A stretch of 64,000 bases of DNA from contig NZ_JRGL01000128.1 of assembly GCF_000764655.1 (NCBI RefSeq), positions 1 to 64,000 on the forward strand, read 5' to 3'. The stretch is from Aeromonas aquatica. Lineage in GTDB: Bacteria > Pseudomonadota > Gammaproteobacteria > Enterobacterales > Aeromonadaceae. The position numbers and the translations under genes are program-made. This document shows positions 8,448 through 16,438 of this stretch, one piece after another. The notes beneath the pieces are model-generated. The model did no database searches, was not told the origin of the DNA, and was given only the letters and a program-made list of their open reading frames with translations. Position 1 is the first letter of the stretch; the number at the start of each line of letters is the position of its first letter.

Positions 8448-8915
8448 TCAGGCGATCGCCTGTCCGGGCCTTACGGCGAGCCAGACTTCCAGCTCACCGC
8501 CGCCGGTTTCGGGGTCAAACGCGGCGCCGTAGCGCTCGAAGTCCGGTTTGTGGGCAGACTCATAATCGGACCGGGCCAGCCAGTCGAGCGCCCCTTGCCA
8601 GGTCTGCGGCAGGGTGGAGACGTGGCCCTTGTGCAGGAAGACGGCGTAGGTCTGGGGGTCGATGCGCATCCGGCCAAGGGTCTTGGGCAAGACCTCCAGC
8701 GCCGCGACTTCCACCGCGCACATGTATTCGCAACTGGTGGCGTCGGCACCGCAGATGACGCCGTAGGCGTGCTCCCCGAGCTGGCCGGGCAGCGGGCCCA
8801 GGGCGCCGAAGTCGCGCCACTGACCGCCGAAGTCCCCTTGCTGGAACTCATGGCGGCGGCGCAGGCCCCCCAGCAGCATGGGGCGACCGGTCTCGAAACG
8901 GATGGGATCTGTCAT
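8448..8915 (-). CDS. GyrI-like small-molecule-binding domain protein
   Basis: 155 residues forming a single AraC effector-binding/GyrI-like domain: an early GGLRRRHEF segment, a CGADATSCEYMCAVEV strand, and a C-terminal WLARSDYESAHKPDFERYG segment with LEVWLAV. There is no DNA-binding domain, so this is a stand-alone binding or inhibitor protein like SbmC/YeaM-type members. AGGAGG precedes the ATG. It is the last gene of a leftward run of small genes. Confidence 0.85.
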   Translation of the reverse strand: MTDPIRFETGRPMLLGGLRRRHEFQQGDFGGQWRDFGALGPLPGQLGEHAYGVICGADATSCEYMCAVEVAALEVLPKTLGRMRIDPQTYAVFLHKGHVSTLPQTWQGALDWLARSDYESAHKPDFERYGAAFDPETGGGELEVWLAVRPGQAIA

Positions 8916-8949
8916 GTAACCTCCTGGTGTGGGCGCAACCGAGCCGCGC

Positions 8950-9105
8950 TCAGTGATCCTTGCCTTCTTTGAGCTTGCGTTGATAGTCCTGAGTGACGAT
9001 GGCCAGCGCCGCCAGCGCCAGCTCTGGCGCTATCCGGTTGGTCTCCAGCAGTTCGATAAGATCCACCGCGAGCTTGACCTCGGGGGGGGCATTTTCCAGT
9101 GACAT
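8950..9105 (-). CDS. ybaM: YbaM/RsmS-like DUF2496 small protein
   Basis: 51 residues starting [20 protein letters not shown], closely matching E. coli YbaM (DUF2496), which also begins MSLENAP. The homologue in soft-rot enterobacteria is known as the pleiotropic regulator RsmS. The start at 9105 has GGAG upstream; the longer reading from 9141 adds residues absent from the family. The molecular function is unclear. It lies between the thioesterase and GyrI-like genes. Confidence 0.85.
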   Translation of the reverse strand: MSLENAPPEVKLAVDLIELLETNRIAPELALAALAIVTQDYQRKLKEGKDH

Positions 9106-9198
9106 GGGTTGCTCCGATACTCGTCTGTCGATGGCGGCCATTATACAGGGCAGCGCCCGGATCGGGAGCTGGCCTGAAGCGTATCTGGCATACAGCCC

Positions 9199-9669
9199 TC
9201 ACAGATGCTGGCGCATCTCCTTGTCTATCTCCTCGCGCAGGGCCATCAGCTTCCTGGCGTACTGCTGCAACTGCCGATCCTCATCCGAAACGGGCTGCCA
9301 CTGGGGCACCTTGTTCGGTTTGCCGCCCTCGTCCATGGCGACGAAGATGATGATGCAGTGAGTGGTCTTGTGGCGTTCCCGCTCGGTGGGGTGGCGGCTG
9401 TAGACGTCCACCGCCAGGTGCATGCTGGTGGTGCCGGTGTGGATCACCCGGGCGTGCACCTCCACCAGCTGGCCTATCTGGATGGGGCGCAGGAAGCGGA
9501 TGCCCCCCACGTAGACGGTGACGGCGTAGCCGCCGCACCAGCCGGCGGCGCAGGCGTAGCCCGCCTGATCGATCCACTTCATCACCATGCCGCCGTGCAC
9601 CTTGCCGCCGAAGTTGACGTCGGCGGGCTCGGCCAGAAACTGCAGGGTCAGCTCGCGGGGTGGGGTCAT
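9199..9669 (-). CDS. Acyl-CoA thioesterase, hotdog fold (YciA/VdlD type)
   Basis: 156 residues from the ATG at 9669, with AAGGAG upstream. The hotdog core shows ADVNFGGKVHGGMVMKWID, with Asn and Asp positions typical of acyl-CoA hydrolases, and a conserved TVYVGGIRFLRPI strand. It hydrolyses acyl-CoA to free acid and CoA; chain length cannot be inferred. It lies 20 bp downstream of a small secreted-protein gene, so co-transcription is likely. Confidence 0.9.
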   Translation of the reverse strand: MTPPRELTLQFLAEPADVNFGGKVHGGMVMKWIDQAGYACAAGWCGGYAVTVYVGGIRFLRPIQIGQLVEVHARVIHTGTTSMHLAVDVYSRHPTERERHKTTHCIIIFVAMDEGGKPNKVPQWQPVSDEDRQLQQYARKLMALREEIDKEMRQHL

Positions 9670-9689
9670 GCTCTCTCCTTGTATCCGGT

Positions 9690-9989
9690 TCATTGCCGAT
9701 CACTCTTGCGGTAAGCCTCGGCCTGCTGGCAGGGCGCCAGGGGCGACACATAGGGGCGCTCGTTGCCGGTGCGCTGGCCGACGCTGGCGTATTGCTGCTG
9801 GCATCGGGTCGCCTTGCCCCCGGCCCTGACGCAGGCATCGATGAGTTGCTGCCTGTCTTGCCCCGTCTGTTGTTGGCGGGCGTTGATGCAGGCTCTGTCC
9901 AGCCCGGCCTGATGGGTTGCCCTGTCCGGGTTGGCGGCAAGCAGGCCGGTCGAGAAGGTAAGTCCGAGCAGCAGTATGGCGATCTTCAT
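9690..9989 (-). CDS. Small secreted Cys-containing protein
   Basis: 99 residues with a signal peptide (MKIAILLLGLTFSTGLLAA), then a Gln/Arg-rich mature part with four cysteines (DRACINAR, DACVRA, ATRCQQQ, APCQQA), suggesting two disulfides in the periplasm. I do not recognise the family. Its ATG overlaps the stop of the upstream EamA gene (ATGA), and the thioesterase gene follows at 20 bp. All three look like one operon. Confidence 0.75.
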   Translation of the reverse strand: MKIAILLLGLTFSTGLLAANPDRATHQAGLDRACINARQQQTGQDRQQLIDACVRAGGKATRCQQQYASVGQRTGNERPYVSPLAPCQQAEAYRKSDRQ

Positions 9990-10837
9990 GGTTTGTCTCC
10001 CGCCGGGGGGCGTCCCGAGATGACCAGGGCTATGCCCCCCAGAATGCCCAGCGATGACAATAACAACCGCAGCGACCAGGACTCATCCAACCAGATGAGC
10101 CCGGCCATGGCCGCGAGCAGGGGCACCAGCAGCTGGACGCTGGCGGCCAGGGTGCGTCCCAGCTGGGGCAGCACGCTATACCAGAGCGCATACCCCAGGC
10201 CGGAGGCGAGGGCCCCCGAGGCCAGGGCATAACCGATGGCGGCCGGGCTGGCCTCGAGCCGGCCCAGCAGCAGATAGAGCAGGGCCGCAGGCAGGCTGGC
10301 GCGCAGGAAGTGGCCGGCATTGGCGGCGACGGGATCGCCAAAGCGCGAGGCCCGCAGGGTATAACAGGCCCAGGCGATGCCGGCGGTGACCATCAGGACC
10401 GCCCCCAGGAGATCCGGCGCCTGGATGCCGGGCAGCAACAGCAGCACCAACCCCGCCATGGCGAGCAGCAAGCCGGCCCATTGGCGAGCAGGCAGGCGCT
10501 CGCCCCGCAGCAGAGGGGGCGCCAGCATGCTGAGCTGGACGGCCGCAAACAGCAGCAGGGCACCCGTGCCCGTGGTCAGGGTGAGGTAGGCAAAGGAGAA
10601 GGCGGCGGCGTAGACGAGGAGGGCCAGGGCGCCCCCCCAGTCTCCCTGGCGGGGCGGCGTGGGGCTGCGGGCTGCACAGAGCAGGAGCAGCACCAGGGCC
10701 CCGCTGGTCAGTCGCAGCAGGGTGAACAGCGCCGGATCCATCCGCTCTTCGAACAGGGCCAGGCGGCAGAGCAGGGAGTTGGCCGCGAAGGCGAGCAGGG
10801 TAAAGAGGGTCAGCAGGGCCAGTCTTGGGAGCGGCAT
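9986..10837 (-). CDS. EamA/DMT-family exporter
   Basis: 283 residues, about ten hydrophobic segments forming two EamA repeats. The first ends near GLLLAMAGLVLLLLPG, and the second begins after GAVLMVTAGIAWACYTL. It is an inner-membrane drug/metabolite transporter, probably exporting an amino acid or small metabolite. AGGTGA lies upstream of the ATG. It is the first gene of a likely EamA/small secreted protein/thioesterase operon and divergent from the DUF533 gene. Confidence 0.88.
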   Translation of the reverse strand: MPLPRLALLTLFTLLAFAANSLLCRLALFEERMDPALFTLLRLTSGALVLLLLCAARSPTPPRQGDWGGALALLVYAAAFSFAYLTLTTGTGALLLFAAVQLSMLAPPLLRGERLPARQWAGLLLAMAGLVLLLLPGIQAPDLLGAVLMVTAGIAWACYTLRASRFGDPVAANAGHFLRASLPAALLYLLLGRLEASPAAIGYALASGALASGLGYALWYSVLPQLGRTLAASVQLLVPLLAAMAGLIWLDESWSLRLLLSSLGILGGIALVISGRPPAGDKP

Positions 10838-10897
10838 TCATTCACCTCAGATTCAGTCAGGCCAACCTAGCATGAAAACCACCGTGGAGGAGGACCT

Positions 10898-11548
10898 ATG
10901 AAACAAATACTCGACCAACTGCTGGGTGCCGGCAAGGGCTGGCTCAACGACGGCGGCGACAGCCGCAAGGCCCAGATGAAGGGCATGGCGCAGGGCGGTC
11001 TGGCCGCCGGGGCCATGGCCTTGCTGCTTGGCAACAAGAAGGTGCGCAAGTATGGCGGCAAGGTCGCGGCGGTAGGCGGTGCGGCGGCCCTGGGCGGCCT
11101 CGCCTACAAGCTCTATCAGGACTGGCAGTCCCAGCAGGGGGGCGCGAGCCAGCCTGCCCAGCCCCTCGATACGCTGCAAGGGCAGGCGCTTGACGCCCGC
11201 TCGACCCTGCTGGTGCGCGCCATGGTGGCGGCGGCCCGGGCCGACGGCCACATCGACGACGCCGAGCGTCAGAAGATCCAGCAATACCTGACCGAGCAGG
11301 GGCAGAGCGATGCGGCGCGCTGGATTGATGCCGAGCTCGCCCGTCCGCTGGATCCCCAGGCGCTGGCCCGGGAGGTCACCGACATGGAGCAGGCCACCGA
11401 GGTCTACCTCGCCTCCCTGCTCGCCATCGACGTGGATCACTTCATGGAACGCGGCTACCTCGACGAGCTGGCGCGGGCCCTCAAGCTCGACGACAACCTC
11501 AGGGGCAGCATAGAGCGGCAGGTGGCCCAGCTGAACGGGCCGGGCTAA
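10898..11548 (+). CDS. DUF533 (YebE/TerB-like) protein
   Basis: 216 residues. A hydrophobic Gly/Ala-rich stretch (about residues 30-65) is followed by a TerB-like helical domain with the acidic motif AARADGHIDDAE, typical of metal-binding TerB/DUF533 proteins. E. coli YebE has the same plan. It probably sits at the inner membrane. Function is not established. A strong GGAGGAGG ribosome site precedes the ATG. It is monocistronic with its own terminator. Confidence 0.9.
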   Translation: MKQILDQLLGAGKGWLNDGGDSRKAQMKGMAQGGLAAGAMALLLGNKKVRKYGGKVAAVGGAAALGGLAYKLYQDWQSQQGGASQPAQPLDTLQGQALDARSTLLVRAMVAAARADGHIDDAERQKIQQYLTEQGQSDAARWIDAELARPLDPQALAREVTDMEQATEVYLASLLAIDVDHFMERGYLDELARALKLDDNLRGSIERQVAQLNGPG

Positions 11549-11565
11549 GCCTCGGTCATCGCTTT

Positions 11566-11598
11566 AACAACAAGGCCCCGTGAAGGGGCCTTGTTGTT
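11566..11598 (+). terminator. Terminator after DUF533 gene
   Basis: A perfect 14-bp stem (11566-11579 with 11585-11598) has a five-base loop and a T-rich 3' arm 18 bases after the stop codon. Confidence 0.75.
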
Positions 11599-11720
11599 GG
11601 TGTCGGCAAAACAGAAAAAGCTTCAAATGGGTTTCTTTTTCGCTTTGGCTGCCGTTATGATTGACCCTCGTCCCCCTGTTGAGGGGGACTTCGGAAGTGT
11701 GACATTGCAGGGAGCATCCA

Positions 11721-12179
11721 TTGAACATACGCAAGGCTACTGAGCAGGATATCGACGCCATTCTCGAACTGAATCGGCAAATCGGATTGATCCATTTTGA
11801 GCAGGCCCCAGAGGTGTTTTGCCCACCCTCGTCCCAGGAGCGTGTATTTCTGCTGGGCGCCATAGGCTGCGAGGAACGGCTGTTCTGCGTGGCGGTGGAC
11901 AGCGAACGGGTGCTGGGATTTCTGACGGCCAGGATCGAGATCAATGAAGCCGTCCCCTTCCTCTCCAAGCTCCCCATCTGCCGTATCGGTTCCGTGGTAG
12001 TCGATGAGGATCATCGCTCCCGCGGCATCGGCAAGGCGTTGATGGCTCACTGCGATGACTGGGCAAAGGCCCATGATGCGAGCCAGATCCGGCTGGAGGT
12101 GATGTCATTCAATGAGAGGGCCAAGTCCCTTTACGAATCCCTTGGTTTCACCAGACAGTCCGAAATTTATGCCCGATAG
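11721..12179 (+). CDS. GNAT-family N-acetyltransferase
   Basis: 152 residues in a GNAT fold. IGSVVVDEDHRSRGIGKALM is the acetyl-CoA-binding motif A, and LEVMSFNERAKSLYESLGF is the C-terminal motif B. It transfers acetyl from acetyl-CoA to an unknown amine. The start is TTG at 11721, supported by AGGGAG six bases upstream; no ATG is suitably placed. GC is slightly lower than the neighbours. It is monocistronic, with hairpins on both sides. Confidence 0.88.
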   Translation: MNIRKATEQDIDAILELNRQIGLIHFEQAPEVFCPPSSQERVFLLGAIGCEERLFCVAVDSERVLGFLTARIEINEAVPFLSKLPICRIGSVVVDEDHRSRGIGKALMAHCDDWAKAHDASQIRLEVMSFNERAKSLYESLGFTRQSEIYAR

Positions 12180-12198
12180 GCGGGCCCTTTCTCGATGA

Positions 12199-12223
12199 AC
12201 GAGGCCCCGTCATGGGGCCTCGT
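12199..12223. terminator. Hairpin between GNAT and anti-sigma genes
   Basis: A 10-bp stem (12199-12208 with 12214-12223) has a five-base loop and lies between convergent genes. Only a weak T stretch follows, so termination strength is uncertain. Confidence 0.55.
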
Positions 12224-12258
12224 GGTTTATGTCGCGGGTTTGATGGCAACATTTGTGC

Positions 12259-12963
12259 CTAGCTCTGTGTCGGCCAGGGGCCGAGCTCGATGCAGTGGCC
12301 GCGATAGAGTGGACGTTCGTCCCCCTTCGCCATCACCAGCAACTCGCTGCTCGCCTTGAGCTGCTGCCACTCGGTCGGGCTCATCAGGCGACCCGCCATG
12401 ACCTCTTTGAGGGGGGCCAGGGGCACCAGCTTGGCGGACGTTTTGTCGCGCATCCAGAGCATGGCGTCGGCGGGCAGGTGCAGCGGGCTCGCCTGATTCT
12501 GCTGCAAGCGGATGCTGGACTGGCCCGGCTGCTTGCCTTGGTAGGCGACCAACACGAAGGGAGCCTCCTCGCCCGCGGAAGACATCATGGCCAGGTAGCG
12601 CACGGGCTGGATGGGGGCGGAGGGCGAGGGGAGCAGGGGTTGCAGCCACAGGCCCAGCAGCAGGGAAGCGGCCATGGCCAAAGGCCACCACAGGCGATGG
12701 GGCCTGGGTTTGGGGGAGATCCCCTGTTCTATGTTGCGCCAGACGCTGCGGGGCAGGGGCGGGGCGGGCTGGGGTTGATGCAGCAGGGGATCCAGGTGTT
12801 GTTGCCACTGGGCTATCCACTGCCACCAGTCGGGATCGCGGGCCATCAGGCGGGTCATCCTGGCCTGCACCCGCGGGCTCAGGGTGCCCAGCACGTATTC
12901 GCCGGCGAGCCGCTCGCGAAGGGCGGGATCCCGGTAGCGTTTGGGGGTCATTGGGTCAGGCAT
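12259..12963 (-). CDS. Anti-sigma factor, RskA-like
   Basis: 234 residues. The N-terminal sigma-binding region (YRDPALRERLAGEYVLGTLSP) is followed by Trp-rich RDPDWWQWIAQWQQHL. One transmembrane helix near WWPLAMAASLLLGLWLQPLL (about residues 95-115) leads into a periplasmic RskA-type domain ending in a WPTQS tail. It should hold the adjacent ECF sigma factor inactive at the inner membrane. The ATG at 12963 has GGAGG about ten bases upstream; a second ATG at 12951 forms an ATGA overlap with the sigma stop. No zinc HxxxCxxC motif is present. Confidence 0.85.
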   Translation of the reverse strand: MPDPMTPKRYRDPALRERLAGEYVLGTLSPRVQARMTRLMARDPDWWQWIAQWQQHLDPLLHQPQPAPPLPRSVWRNIEQGISPKPRPHRLWWPLAMAASLLLGLWLQPLLPSPSAPIQPVRYLAMMSSAGEEAPFVLVAYQGKQPGQSSIRLQQNQASPLHLPADAMLWMRDKTSAKLVPLAPLKEVMAGRLMSPTEWQQLKASSELLVMAKGDERPLYRGHCIELGPWPTQS

Positions 12964-13478
12964 AGTTTGAGCTCCTCCAGTCCGCGCCGGATCCAGGACT
13001 TGACGGTGCCAAGCGGAGTCTGGGTGTGGGTGACGATCTCCTGGTGGCTCAGGCCGTGCCGATAGGCCAGGACGATGGCGTTGCGCTTGTCGGCGGAGAG
13101 TTGCCCGAGGCAGCGTTCGAGGGAAAAAGAGGGGGCAAGCCCCCCTTCCGTACTCTGACCGGGTTTCTCCTCGAAGGACTCCTCCAGCGGGATCTCCCCG
13201 TGGCGGGCCTTGGCCCGCAGGGCATCGATGGCCAGATTGCGCATGCACTGGCAGAGCCAGGCCCAGGGATAGTCGACCGGATAGGCGCTCTGGCCGTGCC
13301 AGATCTTCAAAAAGCCCTCCTGCAGTACGTCCGCGGCCCACTGCTTGTCCTTGAGCAGGGCGTGGAGCAGGGCGAACAGGGGCTGGCCCGTCAGCTGGTA
13401 GAGCGCTTCAAACGCCTGCTTGTCCCTGAGCCGACTGCGGGCGAGCAGGTGGGCGAGCTGCTGATTGTCGATATTCAC
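12948..13478 (-). CDS. ECF-family RNA polymerase sigma factor
   Basis: 176 residues. Region 2 is visible as ADVLQEGFLKIWHG, and region 4 as LGQLSADKRNAIVLAYRHGLSHQEI with a C-terminal TPLGTVKSWIRRGLEEL helix. It resembles the SigK-like group paired with RskA anti-sigmas. The start is GTG at 13478, with GAGG upstream. It overlaps the anti-sigma gene and lies 7 bp after the secreted protein gene. The genes it controls probably include this unit itself, which is inference. Confidence 0.9.
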   Translation of the reverse strand: MNIDNQQLAHLLARSRLRDKQAFEALYQLTGQPLFALLHALLKDKQWAADVLQEGFLKIWHGQSAYPVDYPWAWLCQCMRNLAIDALRAKARHGEIPLEESFEEKPGQSTEGGLAPSFSLERCLGQLSADKRNAIVLAYRHGLSHQEIVTHTQTPLGTVKSWIRRGLEELKLCLTQ

Positions 13479-13485
13479 TCAGACC

Positions 13486-13905
13486 TCATCGTTGGACGCG
13501 GTGCCAGACATTCTTCATGCCATCCCCGCTGCTCTGGCCGGGCTGCTCATCCTTGATCCAGCGATAGAGCGGCTGGCCACGGTAGCTCCACTGATAGCGG
13601 CCGTCGTCGCGCAGGACCAAGCCGACCCCGGCGTCGGCCGCGCTGCCGACCCCGGCCTTGACCTCGCTGTCGCTGGCCAATGCCGGCGGCCATTTCTCGG
13701 CGCATTCAGCATAACAGTTTGATTTTCCTTGGGCATCCTTGTCGAAGCGGTAGAGGCTAAAGCCCTTGGCATCGACCAGATAGGCCTTGCCGTTCTCGGT
13801 CATCTGGGCGAGGGGCACCTGCTCGGCCCCGTTCAGGGGCTGGGTCTCGAGGGCCCAGGCCGAGGCGAGGGGCAGGCAGGCGAGGGTGATGAGGAACTTG
13901 TTCAT
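13486..13905 (-). CDS. Secreted COG4315 protein with Yx(FWY)xxD repeats
   Basis: 139 residues from the ATG at 13905, with AGGAG upstream. It has a signal peptide (MNKFLITLACLPLASAWA) and two copies of the family motif, LYRFDKD and LYRWIKD, plus a CYAECAEKWPP segment between them. The family is annotated as predicted lipoprotein of unknown role, but this member has no lipobox Cys at the cleavage site, so it is probably a free periplasmic protein. It is placed directly before the ECF sigma gene, as a likely member of its regulon. Confidence 0.85.
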   Translation of the reverse strand: MNKFLITLACLPLASAWALETQPLNGAEQVPLAQMTENGKAYLVDAKGFSLYRFDKDAQGKSNCYAECAEKWPPALASDSEVKAGVGSAADAGVGLVLRDDGRYQWSYRGQPLYRWIKDEQPGQSSGDGMKNVWHRVQR

Positions 13906-13936
13906 GGTGTGTCTCCTGAGATGCATGGGGTTGGGG

Positions 13937-14758
13937 TTAACGGGTCCAGCCATCCTGGGCGAAGAGGGGCTCGCCCCGGGGGCTGTCGATGAAGTCGAGG
14001 AAGCGCTGGGTGCTGGCGTCGGCCCCCGCGGCTTTGGCGATGACAAGATCGCGATAGATGCGGCGCTCCGGCTCGATTTCGACGAAGTCGGCCTTGTCCT
14101 GGTGGTTCAGGGGCCAGTGCACCCAGGTGATCCAGGCATCGGCCTGCTGGCCGGTGAAGGCCCGGAAGCTGGCGCCGCTGCCCTGCTCGAAAGCAACGAT
14201 GTTTCGTCTGAGCTTCTGCACATCGGCCAGGGAGCCCTTGCGCCCGGCCACGTCTTCCCAGAGGCCGGTGCCGGAGGTGTTGTAGCTGCCGAGCCCCTCG
14301 GTCACCACCACCTTGAGGGGGCGGTTGATCAGATCCTCGATGCCGCGGATCCCCGTCGGATTGCCCTTCTGCACGGCGATGACGCTGCGCCTCAGGTAGT
14401 AGGCGTGGGCACTCTGCTTGTCGAGGAAGGGGTAGCGCTCCAGGTAGGCGGACATGGATTGCTCGGCGCCAGCGAAGAACAGATCGGCATCCTGCAGCGC
14501 CCTATCGCGCCAGCTGGACTCGGGGCCAGCGGTGACCTCGACCTTGATCCCGGTCTCCTGCTGGAAGGCCGCGGCCGCTCGTTTCAGCGCGGTATCGGGC
14601 CCGCCCGGGCCATAGAGGCGGATCACGCCGTCGCCGGCCTGATGGGCAACGGCGGTCTGGGGGGAGGCGCCAGCCTGATCAGCATTTGGGGCGGCCTGCA
14701 GCGGCAGTTGAACGAGGGCCGCGCAGAGCAGGGCCGGCCATAGGGGGTGGGGTTTCAT
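13937..14758 (-). CDS. AcfC/ModA-like periplasmic binding protein
   Basis: 273 residues from the ATG at 14758, with AAGGAG upstream. A signal peptide is followed by IRLYGPGGPDTALKRAA, GPESSWRDRAL, DLFFAGAEQSM and YNTSGTGLWEDVAGR, the pattern of the Vibrio accessory colonisation factor AcfC and related molybdate-type binding proteins. No ABC permease or ATPase is adjacent, so it may be a sensor or orphan binding protein. It is the first gene of the secreted protein/sigma/anti-sigma unit. Confidence 0.75.
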   Translation of the reverse strand: MKPHPLWPALLCAALVQLPLQAAPNADQAGASPQTAVAHQAGDGVIRLYGPGGPDTALKRAAAAFQQETGIKVEVTAGPESSWRDRALQDADLFFAGAEQSMSAYLERYPFLDKQSAHAYYLRRSVIAVQKGNPTGIRGIEDLINRPLKVVVTEGLGSYNTSGTGLWEDVAGRKGSLADVQKLRRNIVAFEQGSGASFRAFTGQQADAWITWVHWPLNHQDKADFVEIEPERRIYRDLVIAKAAGADASTQRFLDFIDSPRGEPLFAQDGWTR

Positions 14759-14788
14759 CGTCTCTCCTTGATTGAGGTTCAAGCAAGA

Positions 14789-14815
14789 GACGACGGGGGG
14801 AAGCGATTGGATGCA
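14789..14815 (-). promoter_or_regulatory. Possible ECF-type promoter upstream of AcfC-like gene
   Basis: On the minus strand, TGCATCC and CGTCGTC are separated by 14 bases, about 30 bases before the AcfC-like ATG. Some ECF groups use a CATCC-like -35 and a CGTC-like -10. This is a weak, single-site guess. Confidence 0.25.
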
Positions 14816-14865
14816 GCCGCCCGGAAAAAAAGATGGGTTATGGGGCGGGGGGATCGGCGTTGAAG

Positions 14866-14890
14866 GGGAGCCCGCTACTCTGGCGGGTTC
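14866..14890 (-). terminator. Hairpin after MocR gene
   Basis: A seven-base stem (14869-14875 with 14883-14889) lies about 13 bases after the MocR stop on the minus strand. There is no good T run, so termination is uncertain. Confidence 0.35.
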
Positions 14891-14902
14891 TGACGGACGT
14901 TG

Positions 14903-16318
14903 CTAACCGGCGTCCAGTTGCCGGTGAATGAGATTGGCCAGCTGCTCCAGAGCCGCCTCCAGCGCCGGGCTCCAGGGATGGGAGCTGTTGATGCGCAGGC
15001 AGTGGTTGTGCTGGCCCTGGCTGGAGAACAGCGCCCCCGGCGCCAGCGAGAAACCGCAGGCCAGCGCCTGGGCGTGCAGGGCCCGGCCGTCGAGGCGGGG
15101 GTCAAACTCCAGCCAGAGGAAGTAGCCGCCATCCGGGGCGCTGATGCGCACCTCATCCGGGAAGAGGCGCAGCAAGGCCGCCCGCATCTGCTGCTGACGC
15201 TGGGCCAGGGTGTGGCGCAGGCGCCGAAAGTGGGCGTCCACCCCGCCCTGGCGCAGCATGTCGGCGAGCGCCAGCTGGCTCGGCACATTGGTCGACAGGG
15301 TCGACATCAGCTGCAGCCGCTGGATGCGCTCGGCGTGGGGGCCTGCCACCACCCAGCCGACCCGAAAACCCGGCGCCAGGCACTTGGTCCAGGAGCTGCA
15401 CAGCAGGCTGTCTCCCCGCGCATCCCAATGCTTGATGGGGCGAGGCCGCTCCCGGCCGAAATAGAGCTCGGCGTAGACGTCGTCCTCCACCAGCGGCACC
15501 CGGTGTTCGTTGAGCAGGGCCATCAGCGCCTGCTTGTGCCCGTCCGGCATCGTATGGCCGAGCGGGTGCTGGACGTTGCCCATCAGCCAGCACGCCTTGA
15601 TGGGGCGCAGGATCAGCGCCTCCACCAGCAGGGCGAGATCGATGCCGACCCCGGGGATCACCGGGATCTCCACCACGTTGAGCTTCAAGCGCTCGATGGC
15701 CTGCAGGGCGCCGTAGAAGGTGGGGGACTCCACCACCACCCAGTCCCCCGGCTCGGTCAGGGCCTGCAGCCCGAGGGAGAGCGCCTCCATGGCGCCGGTG
15801 GTGATGATGATCTGCTGGGGGTCGACCGCCAGCCCGTCGCCGGCATAGCGCTGGGCGATGGCGCGGCGCAGCGCCTCGTTACCGGGGGGGAGGTCTGCGA
15901 CCGTGCTGAAGGGGTCGAGCCGGCGCATGCAGCTGGCCAGAGCCCGGCCGAGCTGGGGGTGGGGGAAGAGCGCGGGATCCGCCACCGCCATGCCGAGGGG
16001 CACCAGCGCCCGGGACTTGCTCGCCTGCAACACCTCGAACACCAGATCGTTGATGTCCACCGAGCCGCTGTAGTGGGCCTGTTGCGGCGTGCTGGCCCGC
16101 AGCGGGGAGGGGGCGGCCTTGACGTAGTAGCCGGACTGGGGCCTGGCCAGGATCAGGCCGCGGCTCTCCAGCAGTTGATAGGCCTGCAGCACCGTCATGG
16201 GGCTGAGGGCGTGGGTCTTGCAGCTCTGGCGAATGGAGGGAATGCGCTCCCCCGGTTGCCAGACGCCGCGCTCTATCTGTTGTTGCAGCAGGGCTGCCAG
16301 CTGGCCGTAGCGGGACAT
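14903..16318 (-). CDS. MocR/PdxR-family regulator (GntR HTH + aminotransferase-like)
   Basis: 471 residues from the ATG at 16318. An N-terminal GntR winged helix (GERIPSIRQSCKTHALSPMTVLQAYQ core) is followed by a fold-type I aminotransferase-like domain. The PLP lysine is in the SSWTKCLAPGFRVGW segment, and VEDDVYAEL and the usual Asn/Asp positions are present. Members sense PLP or amino-compound ligands. A longer frame reaches upstream, but the GntR domain starts at 16318. It is divergent from cydA, with only 120 bp between, so it may act there. Confidence 0.88.
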   Translation of the reverse strand: MSRYGQLAALLQQQIERGVWQPGERIPSIRQSCKTHALSPMTVLQAYQLLESRGLILARPQSGYYVKAAPSPLRASTPQQAHYSGSVDINDLVFEVLQASKSRALVPLGMAVADPALFPHPQLGRALASCMRRLDPFSTVADLPPGNEALRRAIAQRYAGDGLAVDPQQIIITTGAMEALSLGLQALTEPGDWVVVESPTFYGALQAIERLKLNVVEIPVIPGVGIDLALLVEALILRPIKACWLMGNVQHPLGHTMPDGHKQALMALLNEHRVPLVEDDVYAELYFGRERPRPIKHWDARGDSLLCSSWTKCLAPGFRVGWVVAGPHAERIQRLQLMSTLSTNVPSQLALADMLRQGGVDAHFRRLRHTLAQRQQQMRAALLRLFPDEVRISAPDGGYFLWLEFDPRLDGRALHAQALACGFSLAPGALFSSQGQHNHCLRINSSHPWSPALEAALEQLANLIHRQLDAG

Positions 16319-16350
16319 GGTGGGCTCAAACTGTTCTAGGTGTATTTCAA

Positions 16351-16369
16351 TATAACTGCATCTGTTATA
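16351..16369. promoter_or_regulatory. Palindrome between MocR gene and cydA
   Basis: TATAAC-N7-GTTATA is a perfect 6-bp dyad centred 33-51 bases upstream of the MocR ATG. It is a candidate MocR operator in the divergent promoter region. Confidence 0.5.
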
Positions 16370-16438
16370 GGTGTCATGACTCATGGTGTACTTGGCAGGC
16401 GAAAACCTGTCTGTTAAATGCAACATAGAGAGTCCTGC

